From Candidatus Melainabacteria bacterium (GTDB lineage Bacteria; Cyanobacteriota; Vampirovibrionia; Obscuribacterales; Obscuribacteraceae): a stretch of DNA of 44,175 nucleotides. This document shows, one piece after another, positions 7,407 to 16,827 of this stretch; the stretch's first letter is position 1, and every line of letters starts with the position of its first letter. Below the pieces are notes generated by a model. That model was given only the letters and a program-made list of their open reading frames with translations. It was not told where the DNA came from and ran no database searches. Location of the stretch: positions 1 through 44,175 of the forward strand of contig JADZFV010000474.1 of assembly GCA_020854255.1 (NCBI GenBank), in the 5' to 3' direction. The position numbers and the translations under genes were made by a program.

Positions 7407-8717
7407 ATGAAACTCGGGGCTTTTGGCGGCATTGTGTTGGCGGTTTCTTTGCTGGTTGGTCATGCAATCGCGAGTGGTGCCAAACCGGGTGCGTCAGATA
7501 CTGTGAGCAGTGCATATTCCCAAACATCGAAACAGCCGGCGAAAAAATCCGGACTCTCCGGTGTACCGAATTCAAGCCCTTCAACCAACACGAACAAAGC
7601 AACCACGCAGTGCGATTGGACGCCACTGCTGATAGTGCCGTTGAGCACACCTCGCTTGTTCCGCGGCAGCGATGGACTCTACAATCTCGTTTATGAATTG
7701 CAGCTGATTAACTACAATTCCAAGCCCAGCAAAATTAGTTCATTCGAGATACACAATGCCAGAGGCGGGTTGATCAGGTCGTACAGCCCGGCCGCATTGC
7801 ATGCCAACATGCTGAATTTAACTGCAACCAAAGTCACAAAAGCGACAAAGGATGGCGATTTCATTCCGCCCGGTGGAACAGCAACGCTGTGGATCAATTT
7901 GGAGTTCAAAGACAAAGAGAGCGCGCCCAAAGAGCTGCAGCACAAAATAGCAATCGAAACTGAATTTGCAGGCAAAGTTCGCAAGTTCGAAAATGGCTGG
8001 TCGAAACTTTCAGTGGAAGAAAAACCGCCGGTGGTGGTAGGCCCGCCGCTCAGAGGCGGACGGTGGTTCGCATCCGGCGGATATGCAGGCAAGGCAGGAC
8101 ACAGAAAAGCCCTTTTTCCGCTCGGCAATACACTGGTCAATGCGCAAAGATATGCTATCGATTGGCTGCTCATGACCGATGACGATCATGCCTTTAAAGG
8201 CGAGGGAAAAGTTTGTTCTCATTTTGCAGGATACGGCAAACAGCTGATTGCTGCCGCCGACGGCACCGTCGTCGGTGTCATCGACAGATATGAAGATCAA
8301 ATCCCCGGAGAACCTAAAGGCGAGCAAATAGCGTTTTATCCGGGCGGCAATTCCGTAGTGATTGACATCGGCGATGGCAATTATGCTTTCTACGCCCATA
8401 TGAAACCAGGCAGTGTCAAAGTCAAAGAAGGGCAAAAAGTAAAGCGCGGCGATCATATAGGTGATCTGGGCAGCTCCGGCAATTCTAGCGCTCCTCACTT
8501 GCACTTTCATGTAATGGCTGGTCCATCAATTCTCGGCTCGCCGGGCGTGCCGTATGTCTTCGATTCCTTTATCGTCAACGGCATCACTGCCGATGAAAAC
8601 AAAGCCGAAAAGGCGCTTGAAGATGGCGGTGTCGCGCCGATAGTAAAATCCAAGTTTGACGGCAAGCATACTGAAGAATTGCCTCGCGAAGGCATGCTGA
8701 TCGTCTTTCCGGAATGA
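7407..8717 (+). CDS. Secreted M23-family peptidase-like protein
   Basis: 436 residues from the ATG at 7407, chosen because GAGGAG lies seven bases upstream and a signal peptide follows directly (hydrophobic 5-20, likely cleavage after AIASG). A Ser/Thr/Lys-rich linker (25-65) leads to a beta domain (about 70-205) and a C-terminal M23 domain (about 230-385). M23 enzymes are zinc endopeptidases that cut peptidoglycan cross-links. His331 (FYAHMKPGSV) and His364/His366 (HLHFH) are present. The first motif reads RYAIDW (248-253): Asp252 is there, but the usual His four residues before it is Arg248. The frame extends upstream to 7305 without supporting signals. CorA follows after 25 bases. Confidence 0.88.
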   Translation: MKLGAFGGIVLAVSLLVGHAIASGAKPGASDTVSSAYSQTSKQPAKKSGLSGVPNSSPSTNTNKATTQCDWTPLLIVPLSTPRLFRGSDGLYNLVYELQLINYNSKPSKISSFEIHNARGGLIRSYSPAALHANMLNLTATKVTKATKDGDFIPPGGTATLWINLEFKDKESAPKELQHKIAIETEFAGKVRKFENGWSKLSVEEKPPVVVGPPLRGGRWFASGGYAGKAGHRKALFPLGNTLVNAQRYAIDWLLMTDDDHAFKGEGKVCSHFAGYGKQLIAAADGTVVGVIDRYEDQIPGEPKGEQIAFYPGGNSVVIDIGDGNYAFYAHMKPGSVKVKEGQKVKRGDHIGDLGSSGNSSAPHLHFHVMAGPSILGSPGVPYVFDSFIVNGITADENKAEKALEDGGVAPIVKSKFDGKHTEELPREGMLIVFPE

Positions 8718-8742
8718 GTCAGGCAACGAGGTTTCTTAACTG

Positions 8743-9873
8743 ATGTCGAAGAGACAACGAGCGAAGCGCAAATCGCGTATGACGCATTTGCCTCCTGGTT
8801 CGGCTCCAGGAACGCTGATACCTGCACCGGAGGCGGTGCAGTCTACAATCGATGTCATCGCTTATGGACCGGACGGATTTGTCGAAAGAGATTTGAAGGA
8901 TCCCGCTGAAATTAAGAGTTATATCGGCAAATGGCCGGTCGTCTGGGTAAATGTCGAAGGGCTGGGCAGCCCTGGCGTGGTAAAGAAAATCGGAGATATC
9001 TTTTCCATACACCATCTTGCTCTGGAAGATGTTCTCAACGTGCATGAGCGAGCAAAAATTGAGCGCTACAACGAAGACGACGTGTTTATGGTCATGCACA
9101 TGATGGAACTGAAAGACCATCTGGAAAGCGAACAGTTGAGTGTTTTCAGCGGCAAGCAATTTGTTGTGACCTTTCAGGAAGGTCCAATAGATACTCTCGA
9201 TCCGGCGCGAGAGCGAATACGCAAAGGACAGGGTCGCATTCGTCAGCTTGGCTCCGACTATCTTGTCTATTCGATCGTAGATTCTGTGCTCGACAATTAT
9301 TTTCCCATTTTAGAAGCGTACGGAGAGTTACTGGACAAACTGGAAGACGACATCATCAGCAATCCCTCGACCGAGGTAGTGAGCAATGTGCATTCAGTGA
9401 AGCGCGAGCTGCTTTCGCTGCGTCGTGCTGTCTGGCCTATGCGTGAATCAATCAATACGCTGATCCGTGACATGGAAGTGACCTTCTCTGAAGAGACTCG
9501 CATTCACTTGCGCGACTGTTATGACCATGCCGTGCGCATTATTGATTTCATCGAAACTTACAGAGAGCTGGCGGCGGATTTGATGGACGTCTACCTTTCC
9601 AGTTTGAGCAATCGCATGAATGAAGTGATGAAAGTGCTCACCATTATTACCACGCTGTTTGTTCCGCCGACTCTGATTGCTGGCATCTACGGAATGAATT
9701 TTAATACTGAAATTTCGCGCTACAACATGCCTGAACTCAATTGGTTTTACGGCTATCCGTTTGCACTCTTTTTAATGTTCGCGCTGACTTTCGCGGTGGT
9801 GTTGCTGCTCTGGTATAAGGGCTGGCTGGGCGTTCTCGGCAAGAACAACGGCACTAGCAAAGGCGAAAGCTAA
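8743..9873 (+). CDS. corA: CorA-type magnesium/divalent cation transporter
   Basis: 376 residues. CorA forms a homopentameric channel that brings Mg2+ (sometimes Co2+ or Ni2+) into the cytoplasm. The long N-terminal cytoplasmic part (1-295) ends in the stalk helix, followed by two C-terminal membrane helices (about 297-317 and 338-360). The selectivity signature YGMNF (Gly317-Met318-Asn319) sits at the end of TM1. The basic N-terminal tail (KRQRAKRKSR) is somewhat unusual. The start is the ATG at 8743, preceded by GAGG. Only 25 bases separate it from the peptidase gene, so co-transcription is likely. Confidence 0.95.
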   Translation: MSKRQRAKRKSRMTHLPPGSAPGTLIPAPEAVQSTIDVIAYGPDGFVERDLKDPAEIKSYIGKWPVVWVNVEGLGSPGVVKKIGDIFSIHHLALEDVLNVHERAKIERYNEDDVFMVMHMMELKDHLESEQLSVFSGKQFVVTFQEGPIDTLDPARERIRKGQGRIRQLGSDYLVYSIVDSVLDNYFPILEAYGELLDKLEDDIISNPSTEVVSNVHSVKRELLSLRRAVWPMRESINTLIRDMEVTFSEETRIHLRDCYDHAVRIIDFIETYRELAADLMDVYLSSLSNRMNEVMKVLTIITTLFVPPTLIAGIYGMNFNTEISRYNMPELNWFYGYPFALFLMFALTFAVVLLLWYKGWLGVLGKNNGTSKGES

Positions 9874-9969
9874 GCATTACTTGGGCATCGGTTTGTTGTA
9901 GAACTTTTCGCCCAACAGCAGCCTAAAGAAATGCGCTATGCTTGAACTGTCGAGGTGAGGTTTTGTTGC

Positions 9970-11235
9970 ATGAGTTCGGGCGAAAAACTGCCCTGCATAT
10001 CTTCCCCCGAAGAGTTTGCCGAGATGGTCAAGGCTGCTCTCAAGAGCCGCGGCGAAGAACGCTCGCTGCGCTTCGAGGCTGTCCGCTTCGCTTTAATCGT
10101 GGAAAATGAAAGTGGCGAACCGCAGCAGCTGTTTGGCCTGGCGGCAATGTTTGACGAATACAATACCGCTCCGGAATCCGAACGCAATTCCGTTGTCGAG
10201 CGTTATTGCAGCTTTTTCCTGGGTGTGAATCGAAATTCGTTGCCTGAGACCTTTGCCGAGGCAAAGGACGGTTTAATGGTGATCATTCGCCACCGTTATT
10301 TGTACCAGGTGATGCAAATGCGGCTGGCATTGGAACAGGGCATAACGGCAAAAAGCGATGAATTACCACAAGAACAGGAGATCCCGCACGTTGTCCTCGG
10401 TGACGAATTTGCTGCAGGATTGAGCTACGATTTTCCGGATGCGATGATTCAAATTACCGGCCGGCAACTCCAGAAGTGGGGCGTCTCTTTCGACGAAGTC
10501 TACAAGTGCGCGCTCGAAAATCTCAAGAAACGCAGTGACAAACCGCTTGTTGAGGCGGTCGGTGGCGTGTACATATCCAATTGGCAGGATGGCTATGACG
10601 CGTCTCGAATTTTGCTTACGGATATGATTGCCAGTTTGCCTTTGACAGGGGCGCCGGTTGTGATGATGCCGAGTGCCGAAAACCTCGTTTTGACAGGAGC
10701 GGACGATGTGGAAGGGCTGGCGTCCGTACTGAATGTTATTGAGCCGATGGCCGATAAACCGCGCTCGATGGTAGGAGTGCCACTGGTGCTTCGTGGCGGT
10801 GAATGGATGCCTTTGGAGATTGCCCCTGAACATCCACTGTACGAGAGATTTCGAGTGCTGAGAATATCTGCCACCGCCCGCAGTTATGCAGATCAGCGTG
10901 GCGTAGTGGCCGAATGGTTGCAGAACATTGGTGAGCCCGCCGCCGTGACGCCTTATCTGGCTACGCAAAGACGAGACGGGTCGGTGTCCAGTTGCAGTGT
11001 TTGGCCGGATGGCGTCCCCTGCGTAATTCCCCGTGCGGACTCGGTTGTATTTACTGGTGATAGTGCGGATTCCAACCAGGAAGTAGTGGCTTGCAATAGT
11101 TGGGAAAAGGTCTTGGAAGTGGTGGGCGGGCTTTTGAAACCAACCCCATTTCATCCGGAACTCTATCGAGTGGAAAGATTCCCATCTACTACCGAGCTGG
11201 CGCAGATCGGCATGGGTGTGTCCAATCTGAAGTAA
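9970..11235 (+). CDS. DUF1444 (YtpQ)-like protein
   Basis: 421 residues from the ATG at 9970, chosen over a GTG at 9955 because AGGTGAGG lies at good spacing before it. The segment SNWQDGYDASRILL (about residues 200-213) and the following PLTGAPVVMMPSAENLVLTGAD are like the DUF1444/YtpQ family, uncharacterised cytoplasmic proteins in which this part corresponds to a conserved DGYDAARILLP block. No signal peptide or membrane segment is visible. The reading frame converges with the next gene, the two stops being 17 bases apart. The family call rests on motif memory and is moderate; no biochemical role is known to me. Confidence 0.65.
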   Translation: MSSGEKLPCISSPEEFAEMVKAALKSRGEERSLRFEAVRFALIVENESGEPQQLFGLAAMFDEYNTAPESERNSVVERYCSFFLGVNRNSLPETFAEAKDGLMVIIRHRYLYQVMQMRLALEQGITAKSDELPQEQEIPHVVLGDEFAAGLSYDFPDAMIQITGRQLQKWGVSFDEVYKCALENLKKRSDKPLVEAVGGVYISNWQDGYDASRILLTDMIASLPLTGAPVVMMPSAENLVLTGADDVEGLASVLNVIEPMADKPRSMVGVPLVLRGGEWMPLEIAPEHPLYERFRVLRISATARSYADQRGVVAEWLQNIGEPAAVTPYLATQRRDGSVSSCSVWPDGVPCVIPRADSVVFTGDSADSNQEVVACNSWEKVLEVVGGLLKPTPFHPELYRVERFPSTTELAQIGMGVSNLK

Positions 11236-11252
11236 TCAGGATGCCGTCAGTT

Positions 11253-12251
11253 TTAGCGGCTATCGTTGCCGTGCCCGCTGCCGTCGCCATCTTTCGCTAA
11301 AACAAGTGTGGTCTTGGCACCGGCAGTTCCGATAATGGCTTTTCCTTTGCCGTCTCCAGCGCGAATGCAGTAATTCGACTGTTCGTCGCTGCTGCAATAT
11401 TCGATACGACCTGGTGCGATCGCAACGGGCGCTTTGATTCTTTCTCGGTAGGCGCACGACATTACGGAAAAGGCAGGATACTCGAGTTTGCCGCTGTAAG
11501 GGTTGGGTAGAGGATTGCCAAATTTTTTCTTCTTTGGATCGCCCCAGGGAAAGTAGTATTTGAACTCTTCATCTACAACTTTGGGAAACTTGAAGTGATC
11601 TTCTTTGTACAACTCAGCCGCCCACTGCACAGTGCGCATGTTTGCTTTCACCGCCGAGTCCGGATCGTTTGAAAGGACAAAGGTCAGCCGCTTGTTTTTT
11701 GGATCGCTCATTGCTTTTCCATTGCCGACTCCGACACGAACAGTAAAGTCTTTGCCACTGGCGGCGATACTATACTCAACTGAACCGGGCTCCATTTTCC
11801 CGGGAGGCGACTTCCTGCACTTTTCAGGATCGCTTACATTGCCGGTCAAAATAGGCTTGTGTCGGCCGAGATATGGATTGATCGGAATAGACCATGATGT
11901 CGATGTCTTATCGTCACATTCGCCAAAAATCATGTACGACATAAAAGCTTTGTCCACCTTTGTAGGCAGCACGCCTTTGTGGTGGCTGGCATATCTCTGT
12001 GCGGCGGATTTCACGCGCTCAGCCACTTTGATCATGTATTGCTGCCTTTCCTTTTCGTCCTTGAATTGCGGGTTTGTCATTTTCATGACCGGCGCAAAGA
12101 ATGCGTCATCTTGCGCAAATGAGTTGACCGTGCAAAAAGAAATGGTTGCTGCCGCACTCAGCCAAAGGAGAGTAAATGTTTTGAGCAAGCGGCCTCTGGC
12201 TTGAGTGTAGGCCGAATTCTCTGTATTTTGAATTTTTGGACTATCGATCAT
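11253..12251 (-). CDS. Secreted protein with two pseudopilin-like domains (paralogue 2)
   Basis: 332 residues. A signal peptide follows a 24-residue polar lead (hydrophobic 25-46, cleavage near SFAQ). The mature part contains two copies of one domain, about 70-185 and 200-325. Each starts with an alpha-helical motif (copy 2: NMRTVQWAAELYKEDHFKFP) followed by NPY/NPYSGKLEYP, a G-x-EY strand, and a closing glycine-rich GDGKGKAIIG / TLVLAKD segment. The helix start resembles the head of type II/IV pseudopilins (GspG-like), but without the pilin N-terminal methylation motif. It lies 32 bases downstream of its paralogue, in the same operon. Cysteines in copy 2 (CAYRE, CSSDE, NYCIRAG) may form disulfides. 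Function unknown. Confidence 0.75.
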   Translation of the reverse strand: MIDSPKIQNTENSAYTQARGRLLKTFTLLWLSAAATISFCTVNSFAQDDAFFAPVMKMTNPQFKDEKERQQYMIKVAERVKSAAQRYASHHKGVLPTKVDKAFMSYMIFGECDDKTSTSWSIPINPYLGRHKPILTGNVSDPEKCRKSPPGKMEPGSVEYSIAASGKDFTVRVGVGNGKAMSDPKNKRLTFVLSNDPDSAVKANMRTVQWAAELYKEDHFKFPKVVDEEFKYYFPWGDPKKKKFGNPLPNPYSGKLEYPAFSVMSCAYRERIKAPVAIAPGRIEYCSSDEQSNYCIRAGDGKGKAIIGTAGAKTTLVLAKDGDGSGHGNDSR

Positions 12252-12283
12252 AGATTTGCGTAAGTTGCAGCAGCTAGCAATCG

Positions 12284-13168
12284 CTAAATATCGCCTTCTT
12301 TGGAAAGTATCAGAGTCTGTTTTGCGTTGTGGCGACGCATTAGTGCCTTTCCGTCCTTACCTCCTGCCCGGATGGCATAGTCTTTGCCGCCGTCAATCGA
12401 ATTATATTCGATGAGGCCTGCCTGGAGGTCGCCCGGTGAGGTGAATCGGGCTTCTCGTGCATTTTTTAGCTTGCCCAATATCGGCCATTCCAGCTTTTGG
12501 GTAAAGGGGTTGCGCAGCGGCAACCCCGTACCCTTGTGGGCCGGATCCTGGCTCGGAAAGCACTTCTTGAACTGTTCGTCGACGGTGACAGGAAAGTTCT
12601 GGTGGCTTTCTGCGTACATCTCTGCCGCCCACTGAACTGCCAGCATATTGGCACGAATGGCCAGATCCGGACTGCTTGTGAGCACATACGGCGTTTTTGC
12701 CTCCGGACCGATGGTTCCTGCAGGCACAATCGCCCCTTTTATTCCACCTCCAAGGATTACATAACTCTTGCCGCTTTCAATTGGACTGTATTCCGTCACA
12801 CCTTCTGCTATTCGTCTGGATTTGTGCCTGCGCGCCTGCTCGACTGATTTCACCTTACCCAGCACAGGTAGCTCTTTTGTGTGTGTGTATGGGTTGTAGA
12901 TGCAAGAAAGCGTTGAGAAGTTACGGTCGTCAGAGCCGCCAAAAGGGAAATAGCTGTGAAATGCGTCGTCTATTTTTGTGGGATAACGCCCTTGATGATG
13001 GCTGGCATAGCCTTCAGCAGCTGCCTGCACCTTGCGCATATTCTCTCGTACATAGTTTTCTTTCTCTGCATCGGTCTCGGGCAAGCCCGGTTCATGTGCT
13101 GCAAACGCAGGCAGCACCAAGAATCCCGCCAGGGCGAGGTTGACTAGTGGCAATTTGACTGCTGGCAT
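12284..13168 (-). CDS. Secreted protein with two pseudopilin-like domains (paralogue 1)
   Basis: 294 residues from the ATG at 13168, which gives a compact signal peptide (MPAVKLPLVNLALAGFLVLP, cleavage near AFAA). A GTG at 13195 is the alternative. There are two domain copies: copy 1 starts NMRKVQAAAEGYASHHQGRYP, copy 2 starts NMLAVQWAAEMYAESHQNFP. Both share an NPY/NPF turn, a G-x-x-EYSPIESGKSY-type strand, a glycine-rich stretch and a final TPYVLTSS or QTLILSK strand. This is the first gene of a pair with its paralogue 32 bases downstream. The proteins probably sit in the periplasm or outside the cell; no catalytic motif is visible. Confidence 0.75.
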   Translation of the reverse strand: MPAVKLPLVNLALAGFLVLPAFAAHEPGLPETDAEKENYVRENMRKVQAAAEGYASHHQGRYPTKIDDAFHSYFPFGGSDDRNFSTLSCIYNPYTHTKELPVLGKVKSVEQARRHKSRRIAEGVTEYSPIESGKSYVILGGGIKGAIVPAGTIGPEAKTPYVLTSSPDLAIRANMLAVQWAAEMYAESHQNFPVTVDEQFKKCFPSQDPAHKGTGLPLRNPFTQKLEWPILGKLKNAREARFTSPGDLQAGLIEYNSIDGGKDYAIRAGGKDGKALMRRHNAKQTLILSKEGDI

Positions 13169-13504
13169 TTTTGTGCTTTCTGAAGGCGTGAACACGCGCT
13201 GCCGGAGATCAGCAAACCTGTAGGACTCCTTTTAGTTTTCCCTTTGTGCCCTTAAGTTATTGAGTACGCAAGAGAACGCTTTCTTGTCGAAGGTACGTGA
13301 GGCAATGGCAAGAGCGTCTTTCTTCATCTCTGGCGTCCGTGCCATTGTAATCCGCATCACAGGGCTAGACAAGAGACGAAGGACTCGACAGGGTGGAAGT
13401 TTTGTCAAACTAAAAACCAGGACGCTTCTACTCAAAATGAATAGAAATCCCGTTGCCAGTCATTGCGAGTAACTGTCGTGTCTAATCCAGAATTCAGACC
13501 AGAA
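13169..13504. other. Gap of 336 bases, no convincing gene
   Basis: It must hold the promoter for the two pseudopilin-like genes (minus strand) and the end of the small gene at 13505. A weak AAGGAG lies about 24 bases before the GTG alternative start at 13195. Two short open frames (13232-13435 minus, 13260-13472 plus) overlap each other, lack ribosome sites and show no protein-like composition. No clear promoter or hairpin is visible. Confidence 0.5.
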
Positions 13505-13897
13505 TTAGTGCCTTGGCCGAATGACATTTTTGCTTGCATCGGCTGTTGTAATTGTGATTTTTGGGAGAATTCCGTCATCCTGAGCGTTTTTGCCTGTCTC
13601 TGCACGAAAACCTCTAACCGGCGAAGGATTTGTACCCACCGGCATCTGATTATAAATGTCCGGTGTCATTTCAAATGACTGTCCGGTGAAATTGACCTTG
13701 ATGTCTGCACCTTGGCCTTTGTGATCGAATTTATTGATTGTTTCGAGCAAGTGGCGTTGCTCCCAGGGCTGCTTTTGCAGATCTAAGAGATCTTGGCGCA
13801 GAGCCTCGGCTGCTTTGTGGACAAGCTGAGTATTACCGCTGTCAAACATATTTGCGATTTTCTCTGCTTCTTTCTGCAAGTTTTGTTCGTGAGACAT
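13505..13897 (-). CDS. Small hypothetical cytoplasmic protein
   Basis: 130 residues from the ATG at 13897, chosen because GAGG lies eight bases upstream (ACGAGGTTGTTTGCATG). The frame also continues to a GTG at 14029 with no ribosome site. The N-terminal half is helical and charged (MSHEQNLQKEAEKIANMF to about residue 65), and the C-terminal half is polar with proline (QMPVGTNPSPVRGF). There is no signal peptide or membrane segment. I do not recognise a family. An 18-base direct repeat lies 45-84 bases before the start. Confidence 0.55.
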   Translation of the reverse strand: MSHEQNLQKEAEKIANMFDSGNTQLVHKAAEALRQDLLDLQKQPWEQRHLLETINKFDHKGQGADIKVNFTGQSFEMTPDIYNQMPVGTNPSPVRGFRAETGKNAQDDGILPKITITTADASKNVIRPRH

Positions 13898-14198
13898 GCA
13901 AACAACCTCGTCATTTCTTCCTTCTTTAATTAAGCTGAACTTTCTGGCATATTGTGGGCAGAGTTCTGGCATATTGTGGGCTGTGACCAAGTCCTTAAAT
14001 CGTGGCAGTGATTTTTTGCGTTGCAGCACATACTAAATTGCTATCAGCGGTGCCAGTTCAACCGACTCGGTTTCGGCCGCACGGATACAAGCGCACTGCC
14101 AACCCCCCTTAACTGGCGGCTTGTCTATGCGTTGGCACCCCACCCATATGCAGGACACGCCCCTCGGCTATGCGCTTCGTGGATCTTTGCACAGGATC
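13898..14198. other. Gap of 301 bases holding an 18-bp direct repeat
   Basis: It lies between the pyrG stop and the small gene at 13505. It contains the direct repeat described separately and should hold the promoter of the small gene and any pyrG terminator. Bases 14040-14198 show no gene-like frame and no obvious hairpin with a T-run. Confidence 0.5.
13942..13981. repeat. Two perfect 18-bp direct repeats with 22-bp period
   Basis: TTCTGGCATATTGTGGGC occurs at 13942-13959 and again at 13964-13981. The 22-bp period is about two helical turns, so two protein copies could bind the same DNA face upstream of the small gene starting at 13897. Confidence 0.85.
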
Positions 14199-15878
<1,680 letters not shown>

Positions 15879-16106
15879 CTATAGTTGTTGAATATCTCGC
15901 CGGATCTTTGCCGGGGACCTCTCGTCCAACCCTTCCCATAAATATAAGCGATCTACAGCCGGTCTGGCCGCCAATCTTTGAGGTTTTCTCTAAGTCTATA
16001 CGGATCGGATCTTCAGTCTACCCTTTGTCTATCTTGATTATAGGCACTGGGATTCTCAAGATGAGGCTCGGAAACGCCCACTCCATCTTGTCATCCGGTT
16101 TCGACA

Positions 16107-16391
16107 CTAGTCTTGAATCTTGGGAACCCTGAAAAAGACCCCTTCGCGATCGGGGGCATTCTTTAGCAGAGATTCATGTCCCGGCGGCGTAACAACTTCG
16201 TCTTCTCTGAATGCATTAGGCAGAGCAAGAGCATGTGACAGGGGTTCTACGCCATCTGTCGGTACGCTGGCCAGTTCATCAAACGCCTGAATTATCTTGG
16301 AGAGCTGTTCTGTGAACAGTTGCTTTTCGGCGGGCGTGAGCTCGAGTCGCGCCAGCTTTGCTACATGTTCAACATCCTTGGTCGTGATCAC
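16107..16391 (-). CDS. gatC: Asp/Glu-tRNA amidotransferase subunit C
   Basis: 94 residues, the usual size. GatC is the small stabilising subunit of GatCAB, which converts Glu-tRNA(Gln) and/or Asp-tRNA(Asn) to the amidated forms. The sequence is typical: ITTKDVEHVAKLARLELTPAE, a helix with QLSKIIQAFDEL, VEPLSHAL, FREDEV and a C-terminal FFRVPKI. The start is GTG at 16391 with AGAGG eight bases upstream. gatA and gatB are not in the window, so gatC is separated from its partners here and sits beside pyrG. Confidence 0.95.
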   Translation of the reverse strand: MITTKDVEHVAKLARLELTPAEKQLFTEQLSKIIQAFDELASVPTDGVEPLSHALALPNAFREDEVVTPPGHESLLKNAPDREGVFFRVPKIQD

Positions 16392-16827
16392 TTGAGAAAC
16401 CTCTGAATTCTTTGGGTTTCAGCGCTATCTGCACAAGCTATCGAGCCAAAATATCACAAATCCCGTCTCTGCTAACCTGTCTCTGATATATCGATAGACA
16501 AAAAAACGAAATTTTGAATTCTGAAGGATTGACTGCTTCAAATTTCAACCGATATCGGTTGAAATTTGAACTTCAAACTCGCTTGAGATTCCCAAGGGGG
16601 CGCAATCGTCCGCCTGACATTCCTCCTGTGTGCCTTTCCCTGTTAGAGTCAAGTAACAAATGTTGGCGGAGCGATCCAGGTCGTTTTGAGGCAAAGAACC
16701 GGGCTGCATGGCAGCTAGACCCTGAAATCCAGCCTGCAAAGCGGCTTAAACCAAGCATGGGCGCTATATTTCTGCTATCTTCAATTAACTCCTATATAGA
16801 ATGAAATAGATAGAAGCAGAGAGAACG
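16392..16827. other. Gap of 436 bases between divergent genes; contains a 34-bp palindrome
   Basis: It separates gatC (minus) from the cation exchanger (plus), so it must carry both promoters. The only strong signal is the perfect palindrome at 16537-16570. Open frames on both strands (for example 16514-16804 plus and 16573-16758 minus) look random and are not called. I cannot fit bases 16580-16760 to tmRNA, SRP RNA or RNase P RNA by their conserved sequences; an unrecognised small RNA is possible. Confidence 0.5.
16537..16570. repeat. Perfect 34-bp palindrome
   Basis: The 17-base arm starting TTCAAATTTCAACCGAT is followed directly by its exact reverse complement, with no spacer (centre 16553/16554). 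No T-run follows on either strand, so it is not a normal terminator. It could bind a dimeric regulator or form a cruciform. Confidence 0.9.

Noticed and set aside
10363-11154. 263-codon open frame on the minus strand
   Set aside because: It is antisense to the DUF1444-like gene and has no ribosome site or sensible protein pattern.
13232-13472. Two overlapping small frames on opposite strands
   Set aside because: Neither has a ribosome site or protein-like composition.
16573-16758. Short minus-strand frame with AGGAGG inside it
   Set aside because: The AGGAGG is only one base from the nearest ATG and the resulting 15-residue peptide looks random.
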